Of a stretch of 64,000 nucleotides of DNA, positions 28,242-38,477 are shown one piece after another. The stretch comes from Nocardioides sp. zg-1228 (GTDB taxonomy: Bacteria; Actinomycetota; Actinomycetes; Propionibacteriales; Nocardioidaceae). A program made the position numbers and the translations under genes. Each line of letters opens with the position of its first letter. The stretch's first letter is position 1. The DNA lies in NCBI RefSeq assembly GCF_017086465.1, contig NZ_CP070961.1, positions 2,790,001-2,854,000 on the forward strand, in the 5' to 3' direction. A model generated the notes under the pieces. It was not told the origin of the DNA, did no database searches, and saw only the letters and a program-made list of their open reading frames with translations.

Positions 28242-30809
28242 ATGCCTGGAACCAACCTCACCCGGGACGAGGCCGCCACCCGCGCCGCCCTCCTGGACGT
28301 CACGGCGTACACCGTCGACCTGGACCTCACGTCAGCCACCCAGCCCGAGGAGACCACCTTCGTCTCCACCACGACGCTCGAGTTCACCTGCCGCGAGCCA
28401 GGAGCCGCCACGTTCGCCGACCTCGTCGCGCCCAGCGTCCGCGAGATCACGCTCAACGGACGCAGCCTCGACCCGGCCACCGCGTACGCCGACCACCGCA
28501 TCGCGCTCGACGGGCTCGAGGCGAGCAACACGCTGGTGGTGACGGCCGACTGCGCCTACTCCAACACCGGCGAAGGGCTGCACCGCTTCGTCGACCCCGC
28601 CGACGACCGGGTCTACCTCTACAGCCAGTTCGAGGTGCCCGACGCCCGGCGCGTCTTCACCACCTTCGAGCAGCCCGACCTCAAGGCCGTGTTCACCTTC
28701 AACGTCACCGCCCCCTCGCACTGGGTCGTGGTGTCCAACGCCGCGACCCCCGAGCCGGTCGAGGCGGGCGACGGCGCCTCGCTGTGGCGCTTCCCCACCA
28801 CCAAGCGGATGTCGACCTACATCACCGCGATCGTCGCCGGCGAGTACCACGGCGAGTTCGACACCTACGAGGGCAAGTTCGGCACCATCCCGCTGGGCCA
28901 CTACTGCCGCCAGTCGCTCAAGGACCACATGGACACCGCCGAGCTGGTCAAGCTGACCAAGCAGAGCTTCGAGTGGTTCGAGGAGCAGTTCGACTACCCC
29001 TACCCGTTCGGCAAGTACGACCAGCTCTACGTGCCGGAGTACAACGCCGGAGCGATGGAGAACGCCGGCTGCGTGACCCTGCGCGACGAGTACCTCCCCC
29101 GCAGCCGCCAGCCCCGCTCGTTCTTCGAGTTCCGCGCCTCGGTCATCACCCACGAGATGGCGCACATGTGGTTCGGCGACCTGGTGACCATGAAGTGGTG
29201 GGACGACCTCTGGCTCAACGAGTCGTTCGCGGAGTGGGCCTGCTACTGGTGCGAGGCCAACGCCACCGAGTTCACCGACGCGTGGACCGGCTTCGCCAAC
29301 GCCCGCAAGCAGACCGGCTACCGCGCCGACCAGCTGCCGTCCACCCACCCGATCGCGGCCGACAACGTCGACCTGCACGCGGTCGAGGTCAACTTCGACA
29401 TGATCACCTACGCCAAGGGCGCGTCGGTGCTCAAGCAGCTCGTCGCGTGGGTCGGCATCGAGCCGTTCCTGAAGGGCCTGCGGTCCTACTTCAAGGAGTG
29501 GGAGTACGGCAACCCGGAGTTCAAGGACCTGCTCGCCACGCTCGAGAAGTCCTCGGGCCGCGAGCTGCAGGGCTGGGCGCAGGAGTGGCTCCAGACGGCC
29601 GGCGTCAACACGCTCGCGCCGGTCTTCGAGCTCGACGCCGACGGCGCCTACTCGTCGTTCGCCGTCGCCCAGTCGGCCCACCCCGACTGGCCGACGCTGC
29701 GCCGGCACCGCCTCGGCATCGGCCTCTACGACACGGTGACCGACGAGGAGGGCGCCGGGCGCCTCGTGCGTCGCGACTACCTCGAGATCGACGTCGACGG
29801 CGCCAGCACCGACGTCCCCGAGCTCGTCGGCGTGCGGCAGCCCGCGCTGCTGCTGCTCAACGACGAGGACCACGCCTACGCCAAGATCCGCCTCGACGAG
29901 CGCTCCCTCGCGACCGCCATCTCGGCCCTGTCGACGTTCGAGGACTCGCTGCCCCGCGCGCTCGTGTGGGGTGCGGCGTGGGACATGACGCGTGACGCCG
30001 AGATGCGCACCCGCGACTGGGTCGACCTGGTGCTCGCCAACATCGGCCAGGAGAGCGACGCGTGGGCGGTGACCCGGATCCCGGCGTCGACCGCGCTCGC
30101 CGTCAACTTCTACTCCGACCCCGCGCACCGACCCGAGCTCAGGGCGCAGTGGGAGACCGGCCTGCGCGAGCTGCTGCTCGCGGCCGAGCCCGGCAGCGAC
30201 CACCAGCTCACCTTCGCCCGCTCCTACGCCGGGGCCGCCCACAGCGACGCGGCGCTCGACGACCTCATCGGCCTGCTCGACGGGTCGTTCGAGGTCGAAG
30301 GGCTGGCGATCGACCAGGACATGCGGTGGGTGCTCATCACCGCGCTGGCCAAGCAGGGTCGTTTCGGCGACGCGGAGATCGACGCCGAGCTCGAGGTCGA
30401 CCGGACCATCTCGGGCAAGGAGCAGGCGGCCGCCGCCCGGGCCGCCCAGCCGACCGCGGAGGCCAAGGCCGCGGCCTGGGACGCGCTGCTCGACCCGTCG
30501 ACGCCCAACGAGACCTCGCGCGAGATCGCGTTCTCGATCTTCCGCTTCGGGCAGGAGGACGTGCTCGAGCCCTACCTCGAGAAGTTCCTCACCGCGTCGC
30601 AGACGCTCGTCGACACGCTGGGCTTCCACAAGGCCTCGACGATCCTCGAGTACGGCTTCCCGCGCCCTCTCGGCTCCGCCGCCACCCTCGCGCGGCTCGA
30701 CGAGTGGCTGGCCGACGGCTCGGCGCCCAAGCAGGCGCAGCGCTACGTCGGCGAGGCGCGCGCCGAGATCGCCCGCGCCCTGGCCGCGCAGGAGTGCGAC
30801 GCCCGGTAG
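28242..30809 (+). CDS. pepN: Aminopeptidase N (M1 family)
   Basis: Zinc metallopeptidase of 855 residues that removes N-terminal residues in the cytoplasm. The exopeptidase motif GAMEN (about 270-274) and zinc site HEMAHMWFGD with the downstream glutamate in NESFAEW are intact. The C-terminal ERAP1-like helical domain is complete, giving the usual actinobacterial length. ATG 28242 starts MPGTNLTRDEAATRAALLDV, and the frame upstream is not conserved. It is followed 14 bases later by a symmetric repeat array. Confidence 0.97.
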   Translation: MPGTNLTRDEAATRAALLDVTAYTVDLDLTSATQPEETTFVSTTTLEFTCREPGAATFADLVAPSVREITLNGRSLDPATAYADHRIALDGLEASNTLVVTADCAYSNTGEGLHRFVDPADDRVYLYSQFEVPDARRVFTTFEQPDLKAVFTFNVTAPSHWVVVSNAATPEPVEAGDGASLWRFPTTKRMSTYITAIVAGEYHGEFDTYEGKFGTIPLGHYCRQSLKDHMDTAELVKLTKQSFEWFEEQFDYPYPFGKYDQLYVPEYNAGAMENAGCVTLRDEYLPRSRQPRSFFEFRASVITHEMAHMWFGDLVTMKWWDDLWLNESFAEWACYWCEANATEFTDAWTGFANARKQTGYRADQLPSTHPIAADNVDLHAVEVNFDMITYAKGASVLKQLVAWVGIEPFLKGLRSYFKEWEYGNPEFKDLLATLEKSSGRELQGWAQEWLQTAGVNTLAPVFELDADGAYSSFAVAQSAHPDWPTLRRHRLGIGLYDTVTDEEGAGRLVRRDYLEIDVDGASTDVPELVGVRQPALLLLNDEDHAYAKIRLDERSLATAISALSTFEDSLPRALVWGAAWDMTRDAEMRTRDWVDLVLANIGQESDAWAVTRIPASTALAVNFYSDPAHRPELRAQWETGLRELLLAAEPGSDHQLTFARSYAGAAHSDAALDDLIGLLDGSFEVEGLAIDQDMRWVLITALAKQGRFGDAEIDAELEVDRTISGKEQAAAARAAQPTAEAKAAAWDALLDPSTPNETSREIAFSIFRFGQEDVLEPYLEKFLTASQTLVDTLGFHKASTILEYGFPRPLGSAATLARLDEWLADGSAPKQAQRYVGEARAEIARALAAQECDAR

Positions 30810-30823
30810 CAGTCGAGGCAGCG

Positions 30824-31002
30824 GTCGAGTCGGCGCGTCCTGACACCCCACGAGGGTCGAGGCGGCGCGTCCTGACACCCCACAAGGGTCGAGGCGGCGC
30901 GTCCTGACACCATCGAGGTCAGGACGCGCCGACTCGGCGCTGTTTCGGAGTCAGGACGAGCCGACTCGACCCGACTTCGGCGTCAGGACGAGCCGCCTCG
31001 GC
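30824..31002. repeat. Symmetric array of six 21-bp repeats at 32-bp spacing
   Basis: Three direct copies start at 30824, 30856 and 30888 (GTCGAGTCGGCGCGTCCTGAC and near variants, split as GTCGAGTCGGCG and CGTCCTGAC), followed by three inverted copies at 30918, 30950 and 30982 (GTCAGGACG, then GCCG or AGCCG types). Cores are 21 bp with 11-bp spacers (9 at the centre). All three pairs share one centre near 30913, so the whole 179 bp is a nested quasi-palindrome. It fills the gap between the convergent pepN and DUF5130 stops exactly. It could act as a bidirectional terminator or protein-binding array. Confidence 0.85.
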
Positions 31003-31386
31003 TCAGGCCTGGGGGGAGCCCTGGGGCTGGGTGCGCTCGGCCAGCAGGGCGATGCCCCGCTGGAGGCCGGCGAGCAGGTGGCCGGCGGCGAAGTCCGACG
31101 TCATGGCCTCGACGGCGCGCTCGACCTCGGCGTCGGTCAGGACGCGGCGTACGTCGCCGCCGGTGACGACCTCGACCACCCGACGGCGGGGGTCGACGAG
31201 GATCAGCACGCTGCGCGCCGGGACCACCAGGCGGTTGTGCAGGCGGGTGGCCCAGGTGCGGGCGTCGTCGCCCTCGACCGGGCCGACGTAGACGGAGAAC
31301 TCGAAGCGGGAGGCCTGCTCGGCGAGCCGGATGGACTTGTCGAGGGCCAGCCGGTCGGTGTCGCTCAGGGCCTCACCAGCGGCCAC
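31003..31386 (-). CDS. DUF5130 family protein (TPM-like)
   Basis: Soluble protein of about 127 residues with unknown function. SRFEFSVYVGPVEGDDARTW, ARSVLILVDPRRRVVEVVTG and AMTSDFAAGHLLAGLQRGI match the DUF5130 pattern, which resembles TPM domains. The start is uncertain: GTG 31386 has AGGTGG at about 7 bases and overlaps the upstream gene by 14 bases; an upstream ATG at 31473 would give 156 residues and overlap by 101. I prefer the short form. It follows the small membrane protein gene and is likely co-translated with it. Confidence 0.78.
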   Translation of the reverse strand: MAAGEALSDTDRLALDKSIRLAEQASRFEFSVYVGPVEGDDARTWATRLHNRLVVPARSVLILVDPRRRVVEVVTGGDVRRVLTDAEVERAVEAMTSDFAAGHLLAGLQRGIALLAERTQPQGSPQA

Positions 31387-31762
31387 TTGCGCCACCTGCT
31401 CGGGAGTCCTCGCCGTCGGGGGCGGGGAGCTCGGCGACGCCCTGTCGCGGACCGCCGATCCACTGGGGCTCACCGGCCGAGTGGTCGGGCAGGAGCCGCT
31501 CGCCGCGGATCATCGGCGGTAGGTAGACCGCGACCGCGATCACCACGAAGGCCAGGAGCGGGAATCCGACGAACAGCGCCAGGGAGTGCAGCGAGTCGAG
31601 CTGGAGGCGCTCGGTCTGGCCACCCCAGCCCTCGGGGACGTCGGCGTGGGCCGGCGCGGCGAGCAGGGCGAGGGCCGTGCCCCCGGCGAGGGCTGCGGCA
31701 CGGCCGCCCCAGCGGGCGCGGGCGCGTCGGGGTGAGCGGGACGGGCTGACGTGCGTGGTCAC
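31373..31762 (-). CDS. Small secreted/membrane protein of unknown function
   Basis: Protein of 129 residues with an N-terminal signal-like segment (AAALAGGTALALLAAPAHA, about 22-40), a short extracytoplasmic stretch, one membrane helix (LALFVGFPLLAFVVIAVAVYL, written here in part, about 61-80) and a polar cytoplasmic tail ending GGASGRW. The start is GTG 31762. It is divergent from mscS with only 31 bases between the start codons, so transcripts on both sides probably have very short leaders. It overlaps DUF5130 at its 3' end. I do not recognise the family beyond its usual pairing with DUF5130. Confidence 0.75.
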   Translation of the reverse strand: MTTHVSPSRSPRRARARWGGRAAALAGGTALALLAAPAHADVPEGWGGQTERLQLDSLHSLALFVGFPLLAFVVIAVAVYLPPMIRGERLLPDHSAGEPQWIGGPRQGVAELPAPDGEDSRAGGASGRW

Positions 31763-31793
31763 GGGTCACAGCGTATCGCCCATACTGGCGGGC

Positions 31794-32915
31794 ATGCCTC
31801 ACCCCCTCACCACCCCGATCATGCTCATGACCGAGGCCTCCGGGAGCGAGACCAACCCCTGCGACGCCGACGCGCGGCTGTGCGACTGGACCTGGGAGCG
31901 CACCAGCGACGCGTCGCTGTCCACGGTGGTCGACTGGATCGTCGGCAAGCCGCTGGCCCTGGCCGGCCTGGTGATCATCGGGCTCGTGGTGCGGTGGGCG
32001 CTCCACCGGCTCGTCGACCGGATCGTCCGCAGGGCCGAGCACGGGATGCTGCCCGACCGCCTGAGCCGCGCCATCTCGGGCGGGCGCATGGGCGCGGCCC
32101 TCAACCTGCGTGAGGACCCGGGCTACACCAGGCGGGTGCAGCGTGCGGCGACGATGGGCTCGCTGCTCAAGAGCGTCATCACCGGTGTCGTCCTCACCGT
32201 GGTCTCACTGATGGTCATCGCCGAGCTCGGCTACGACATCGGCCCGCTGATCGCCAGCGCCGGCATCATCGGCGTCGCCATCGGGTTCGGCTCGCAGGCG
32301 CTGGTCAAGGACTTCCTGTCGGGCATCTTCATGATCTTCGAGGACCAGTACGGCGTCGGCGACGAGGTCGACCTGGGTGAGGCCTCCGGCACCGTGGAGG
32401 CGGTGGGCCTGCGCGTGACGCGGCTGCGCGACGTCAACGGCACCGTCTGGTACGTCCGCAACGGCGAGATCCTCCGGGTCGGCAACATGAGCCAGAACTG
32501 GGCACGCACCGTGCTCGACGTCGGGGTGGCCTACGGCGAGGACCTGGCCCGCGTGCAGCGCGTGCTGGCCGACGTCGCGCACGACCTCTGGCAGGACGAG
32601 GACTTCACCGGTCGGGTCATCGAGGAGCCGTCGGTGTGGGGCGTGCAGGAGCTCGGCCCGGACGGCGTGCTGGTGCGCGTCGCCCTGAAGACCGCGCCGC
32701 TGGAGCAGTGGGCCGTGGCCCGCGAGATGCGCCAGCGGATCAAGGCCCGGTTCGACCTGGAGGGCATCGAGATCCCGTTCGCCCAGCGCGTGCTGTGGAT
32801 CCGCGACCAGCAGCGCCCCGAGGCCCCGTCCGCTCCCGACGACGCGCACCCGCCGGCGCGGGGTCCGGCGCAGACCGAGGCCGAGATCGCGCCCACCGGG
32901 GAGACCCCGTCCTGA
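31794..32915 (+). CDS. MscS-family mechanosensitive ion channel
   Basis: Small-conductance mechanosensitive channel of 373 residues, protecting against hypo-osmotic shock. Hydrophobic helices lie near residues 48-68, 125-148 and 153-172; the pore helix reads SAGIIGVAIGFGSQALVKDF and the Ala/Gly pattern is typical. The beta domain follows (FEDQYGVGDEVDLGEASGTV, VRNGEILRVGNMSQNWAR). The C-terminus is disordered (EAPSAPDDAHPPARGP). ATG 31794 is used because the upstream open frame overlaps the divergent gene. Confidence 0.94.
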   Translation: MPHPLTTPIMLMTEASGSETNPCDADARLCDWTWERTSDASLSTVVDWIVGKPLALAGLVIIGLVVRWALHRLVDRIVRRAEHGMLPDRLSRAISGGRMGAALNLREDPGYTRRVQRAATMGSLLKSVITGVVLTVVSLMVIAELGYDIGPLIASAGIIGVAIGFGSQALVKDFLSGIFMIFEDQYGVGDEVDLGEASGTVEAVGLRVTRLRDVNGTVWYVRNGEILRVGNMSQNWARTVLDVGVAYGEDLARVQRVLADVAHDLWQDEDFTGRVIEEPSVWGVQELGPDGVLVRVALKTAPLEQWAVAREMRQRIKARFDLEGIEIPFAQRVLWIRDQQRPEAPSAPDDAHPPARGPAQTEAEIAPTGETPS

Positions 32916-32946
32916 CGCGGCTGGGGTGGCACGGGAGGATGGTCGC

Positions 32947-33324
32947 GTGACGACGACCTTCTACGACGAGATCGGCGGCGAGGAGACGATCCGCCGGATC
33001 GTGCACCGCTTCTACGAGGGCGTCGCCGACGACGAGGTCCTGCGCCCGATGTACCCCGAGGAGGACCTCGGCCCCGCCGAGGACCGGTTCGCCCTGTTCC
33101 TCATCCAGTACTGGGGCGGCCCCACCACGTACGGCGACACGCGCGGCCACCCGCGGCTGAGGATGCGCCACGCGCCGTTCAGCGTGACGCCGGAGTCGGC
33201 GCAGCACTGGCTGCGGCACTTCCGCGCCGGTCTCGACGAGGCCGGCCTCACTCCCGAGCAGGACGAGCGGTTCTGGGACTACGTCACCCACGCCGCGCAG
33301 TTCATGGTCAACTCCCCGGACTGA
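32947..33324 (+). CDS. glbO: Group II truncated hemoglobin (GlbO type)
   Basis: Heme protein of 125 residues that binds O2 or NO. It starts at GTG 32947 after GGGAGG at 8 bases and reads TTTFYDEIGGEETIRRIVHRF. The proximal histidine region is RLRMRHAPFSVTP, and the PMYPEEDLGPAEDRF and QYWGGPTTY segments are diagnostic for group II. It is co-directional with mscS, 31 bases downstream. Its 3' end overlaps the convergent thioesterase by 17 bases. Confidence 0.93.
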   Translation: MTTTFYDEIGGEETIRRIVHRFYEGVADDEVLRPMYPEEDLGPAEDRFALFLIQYWGGPTTYGDTRGHPRLRMRHAPFSVTPESAQHWLRHFRAGLDEAGLTPEQDERFWDYVTHAAQFMVNSPD

Positions 33325-34168
33325 GCTCCCCCGCGAGGTCGCGCAGCACGTCGGGCACGGGCGCCGGACGCCCGGTGGCGCTGTCCATGCACACCCCGAC
33401 CACCCGCGCACGGGCCAGCACCTCCTCGCCGTCGCGCACCACCGAGTCGAAGACGACCGACGTGGTGCCGATCCGTGAGATCCAGGTGCGGCAGTCGTAG
33501 GGCTCGGGGCGGAACAGGATCGGGCGCCGGTAGTCGACGTCGACCTGGGCGACCACGAGGTGGTGCCCCTGCCCCAGCTCGGCGCCGCTGGCCATCATGA
33601 GCTGGATCCGCGCCTCCTGGAAGTACTCGAAGTACTTGACGTTGTTGACGTGGCCGTAGACGTCGACGTCGCTGAAGCGGACGTGCACCGAGTAGCGCCC
33701 GCCGGGCACGTCGACGACGTCGGGCAGCCTCGGCGTACGCACGGGCTCGTCCGGCTCGAGCAGCCGCCCGAGCGACTCGCGCTCCTCGGCGTGCAGGCGC
33801 CGCGGTCGCTCGGTGGAGAAGACGTAGGGCGTGAGCACGGTCCGGGCGCGGACGTAGACCGTGCGCTCGCCCGACGCGTCCTCCTCGAAGACCTCGTAGG
33901 CCATCGTGAAGCTCGCGGCGCGGATCTCGGTCACCCAGCACTCGATCGAGACCGGCTCGGAGCCGAAGGTCAGCGACGAGAGGTAGGTGACCTCGTGCCG
34001 CACCACCACGACCCCCTCGGCCAGGTCGTCGGCCCGGCTCGCAGGGGCGTGGGTGCGGAACATGTCGACCCGCGCCTCCTGGAGGTAGTCGACGTAGGTG
34101 ACGTTGTTGACGTGGCCGAGCAGGTCGAGGTCGGCCCACCTCAGGGGGCAGCGATAGAGATGACGCAC
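33308..34168 (-). CDS. Double-hotdog acyl-CoA thioesterase
   Basis: Protein of 286 residues made of two tandem hotdog domains of the 4-hydroxybenzoyl-CoA thioesterase type. Domain 1 opens with LRWADLDLLGHVNNVTYVDY and domain 2 (about 155 onward) with VRFSDVDVYGHVNNVKYFEY; both keep the catalytic Asp of the D-x-x-GHVNN motif. The start is GTG 34168, giving MRHLYRCPLRWAD. The substrate is unknown. It lies divergent from the thiolase gene (120 bases apart), so a role in acyl-CoA turnover together is plausible. Confidence 0.9.
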   Translation of the reverse strand: MRHLYRCPLRWADLDLLGHVNNVTYVDYLQEARVDMFRTHAPASRADDLAEGVVVVRHEVTYLSSLTFGSEPVSIECWVTEIRAASFTMAYEVFEEDASGERTVYVRARTVLTPYVFSTERPRRLHAEERESLGRLLEPDEPVRTPRLPDVVDVPGGRYSVHVRFSDVDVYGHVNNVKYFEYFQEARIQLMMASGAELGQGHHLVVAQVDVDYRRPILFRPEPYDCRTWISRIGTTSVVFDSVVRDGEEVLARARVVGVCMDSATGRPAPVPDVLRDLAGELSPGS

Positions 34169-34288
34169 GTGCCGATCGTCGCAGACGACGACCCCACCCT
34201 GCGCCGACCTGGCGCCCGGTGCCGCACTAAGGTGCGATGGCACACCCGCACGACCTCCCCACCACCCACCGAGCCACCGGAGTCCTCC

Positions 34289-35503
34289 ATGCCCGAGGCA
34301 GTGATCGTTTCCGCAGCCCGCTCCCCCATCGGACGCGCCAACAAGGGCTCGCTCAAGGACTTCCGCCCCGACGACCTCACCGCCCTCGTGGTGCAGGCCG
34401 CCCTGGAGAAGATCCCGGCGCTCGACCCCGCCACGATCGAGGACCTGCTCCTCGGCTGCGGGCTCCCCGGTGGCGAGTCGGGCAACAACATGGCGCGGGT
34501 GGTCACCACGCTGCTCGGCCTCGAGGTCCCCGGCGCGACCGTGACCCGCTACTGCTCGTCGTCGGTGCAGACCACCCGGATGGCGTTCCACGCGATCAAG
34601 GCCGGCGAGGGCGACATCATCGTCTCCGCCGGCGTGGAGACCGTGTCCCGCTTCGCCAAGGGCACCTCCGACCACATCCCCGACACGCGCAACCCGCGCT
34701 TCGAGGACGCCGCCGCACGCACCGCCGAGTACGCGAAGGGCGGGCGCGACTGGCACGACCCGCGCGAGGACGGCGAGCTGCCCGACATCTACATCGCGAT
34801 GGGCCAGACGGCCGAGAACGTCGCCCGGCTGCGCGGCCTCGACCGCAAGGAGCTCGACGAGTTCGCCGTCCGCTCGCAGAACCTCGCCGAGAAGGCGATC
34901 GCCGACGGCTTCTGGGAGCGCGAGATCACCCCCGTCACCACGCCCGACGGCACCGTGGTCAGCAAGGACGACGGCCCCCGCGCCGGGGTGACCTACGAGG
35001 CCATCGCCGCCCTCGACCCGGTCTTCCGCCCCGACGGCGTGGTCACCGCCGGCAACTGCTGCGCGCTCAACGACGGCGCCGCCGCGGTGGTCGTCATGTC
35101 CGACACCAAGGCCGCCGAGCTCGGCCTGACGCCGCTGGCGCGCATCGTGTCGACCGGCGTCTCGGGCCTCTCCCCCGAGATCATGGGGCTCGGACCCGTC
35201 GAGGCCACCAAGAACGCCCTCAAGCACGCCGGCATGAGCATCGGCGACATCGACCTCGTCGAGATCAACGAGGCCTTCGCCGCCCAGGTCGTCCCGTCCT
35301 ACCAGGACCTCGGCATCGACCTCGACCGCCTCAACGTCAACGGTGGCGCGATCGCGGTGGGCCACCCGTTCGGCATGACCGGCGCCCGCCTGCAGAACAC
35401 GATGCTCAACAGCCTCGACTGGCACGACAAGTCCACCGGCCTGATCACCATGTGCGTCGGGGGCGGCCAGGGCATGGCGATGATCCTCGAGCGGCTCTCC
35501 TGA
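34289..35503 (+). CDS. Acetyl-CoA C-acetyltransferase (thiolase)
   Basis: Thiolase of 404 residues catalysing acetoacetyl-CoA or 3-ketoacyl-CoA formation or cleavage. Nucleophilic Cys is in TVTRYCSSSVQTTRMA, the histidine in VGHPFGMTGAR and the second cysteine in MCVGGGQGMA. The EINEAFAAQV block is present. The start ATG 34289 follows GGAG and reads MPEAVIVSAARSPIGRANKG. It is followed 35 bases later by a MarR regulator on the same strand. Whether its role is biosynthetic or in beta-oxidation cannot be told from sequence. Confidence 0.95.
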   Translation: MPEAVIVSAARSPIGRANKGSLKDFRPDDLTALVVQAALEKIPALDPATIEDLLLGCGLPGGESGNNMARVVTTLLGLEVPGATVTRYCSSSVQTTRMAFHAIKAGEGDIIVSAGVETVSRFAKGTSDHIPDTRNPRFEDAAARTAEYAKGGRDWHDPREDGELPDIYIAMGQTAENVARLRGLDRKELDEFAVRSQNLAEKAIADGFWEREITPVTTPDGTVVSKDDGPRAGVTYEAIAALDPVFRPDGVVTAGNCCALNDGAAAVVVMSDTKAAELGLTPLARIVSTGVSGLSPEIMGLGPVEATKNALKHAGMSIGDIDLVEINEAFAAQVVPSYQDLGIDLDRLNVNGGAIAVGHPFGMTGARLQNTMLNSLDWHDKSTGLITMCVGGGQGMAMILERLS

Positions 35504-35538
35504 GGAAGTCCCGCCCTCGCCAGCACTACGCTGGCCCC

Positions 35539-36033
35539 ATGACCACGACGGGGGAGCCGCGTTGGCTCGACGACGACCAGCAGCACTCCTGGCGCGCCCT
35601 GATGATGGGCATGACGCTCCTCGAGGAGCGCCTCGACGACGACCTGCGGCGCGAATTCGGCATGTCGCTGACGGAGTACGAGGTGCTGGTCCGGCTCTCC
35701 GAGCGCCCCGGGCGGGCGATGCGGATGGCCCAGCTCGCCGACGCGATGGCCCACTCGCGCAGCCGGGTGACGCACACCGTCGCCCGGATGGAGGCCGCGG
35801 GCTACGTCACCCGCGGCACGACCCCGGAGGACGGGCGCGGGGTGGTGGCGACCATGACCGACCAGGGCTACGAGCTGCTGGTGCGCGCGGCGCCGTGCCA
35901 CGTCGAGAGCGTGCGGCGCAACATCGTCGACCTGGTGCCCGAAGAGGACTTCGCCGCCGTCGGGCGGGTGTTCAACCGCGTCGCCGACCACCTGGTCAAC
36001 CGGCACCCGGAGTCGGAGATCCGGCCCGCCTGA
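35539..36033 (+). CDS. MarR family transcriptional regulator
   Basis: Winged-helix regulator of 164 residues. The helix-turn-helix reads RMAQLADAMAHSRSRVTHTV and the wing TRGTTPEDGRGVVATMTDQG. Dimerisation helices lie at both ends. It is downstream of the thiolase gene and ends 90 bases before the convergent ettA gene. The ligand and targets are not evident; the nearby acyl-CoA genes are candidates. Confidence 0.93.
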   Translation: MTTTGEPRWLDDDQQHSWRALMMGMTLLEERLDDDLRREFGMSLTEYEVLVRLSERPGRAMRMAQLADAMAHSRSRVTHTVARMEAAGYVTRGTTPEDGRGVVATMTDQGYELLVRAAPCHVESVRRNIVDLVPEEDFAAVGRVFNRVADHLVNRHPESEIRPA

Positions 36034-36123
36034 CCACTCCGCCGTACGCACGCCGGACGGCGGGCGAACGCGCGCCGGGTCGCCGGCCGGCGGGCGTCGC
36101 GCGCCGCCGGCCGACGGAGCCGG

Positions 36124-37806
<1,683 letters not shown>

Positions 37807-37869
37807 GCGGCCGAGCCTACGGGGAAGCGACCCCCGGCCGACAATCGCACCGACGCGCAAGGCCCCCGG

Positions 37870-38331
37870 TCAAGCGGCCTGCTGGCCGCCCTGCTCCCCG
37901 CCCTGCTGCCCGCCCTGCCGCATGGCCTGCTCCCCGGCCTCCCCGCCGACCTGCGACGCCGAGTCTCGCGACTCGGCCGGCGCCGCCTTGGTGAAGCTGG
38001 TCGTGCCCTGGGAGAGGTCGTGGCCGACGGCGGAGGCCACCACCTCGAACGAGGTCTGTGGTGCGCCGTCACGCTCCCACACGTCGGCCACCAGCCGCCC
38101 GTGGACGACGACCGGGTCGCCGCTGTGCAGCGAGGAGGCCGCGTGGCGGGCCAGCCGGTTCCACGCCTTGACGGTGTGCCACGACGTGGCGCCGTTGACC
38201 CACTCGCCGTCTCGGTAGCGGCTCGGCCTGCACGCCACACGGAACGTCGCGACGGCGCGACCGTCGGCGATCTCGCGCAGCGTCACGTCGCCGCCGACCC
38301 GGCCGGTCAGGGTGATCTGGGTGTCGTACAT
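37870..38331 (-). CDS. ssb: Single-stranded DNA-binding protein paralogue lacking the acidic tip
   Basis: OB-fold ssDNA-binding protein of 153 residues. The OB domain (about 1-110) includes TQITLTGRVGGDVTLREIAD and SSLHSGDPVVVHGRLVADVW. The C-terminal tail is Gly/Gln-rich (RQGGQQGGEQGGQQAA) and lacks the DDDIPF-type acidic tip that recruits repair and replication partners. It is therefore more like the SsbB-type second SSB of actinobacteria than the essential housekeeping SSB. It is encoded just upstream of ettA. Confidence 0.9.
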   Translation of the reverse strand: MYDTQITLTGRVGGDVTLREIADGRAVATFRVACRPSRYRDGEWVNGATSWHTVKAWNRLARHAASSLHSGDPVVVHGRLVADVWERDGAPQTSFEVVASAVGHDLSQGTTSFTKAAPAESRDSASQVGGEAGEQAMRQGGQQGGEQGGQQAA

Positions 38332-38477
38332 CGGTGCCTCCTGGCTCGGGCGACGGCCCTCCCGCCGCGATCACCCAAGGCTCGCCGCCCCGGCCGACAG
38401 GACGGGCCGCACCGGCGCGAGGCTGGGGACAACCCGCCGTCGGCGCGGCCTGGGGACGTTCTCCGGCCCGCGAGTGG

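Noticed and set aside
25550..29995. 1481-residue open frame across metG and pepN
   Set aside because: It runs antisense to metG and out of frame through pepN; the translation lacks recognisable domains.
30824..31002. CRISPR-like array
   Set aside because: Repeats are evenly spaced, but spacers are only 9-11 bp and half the copies are inverted; no cas gene is near.
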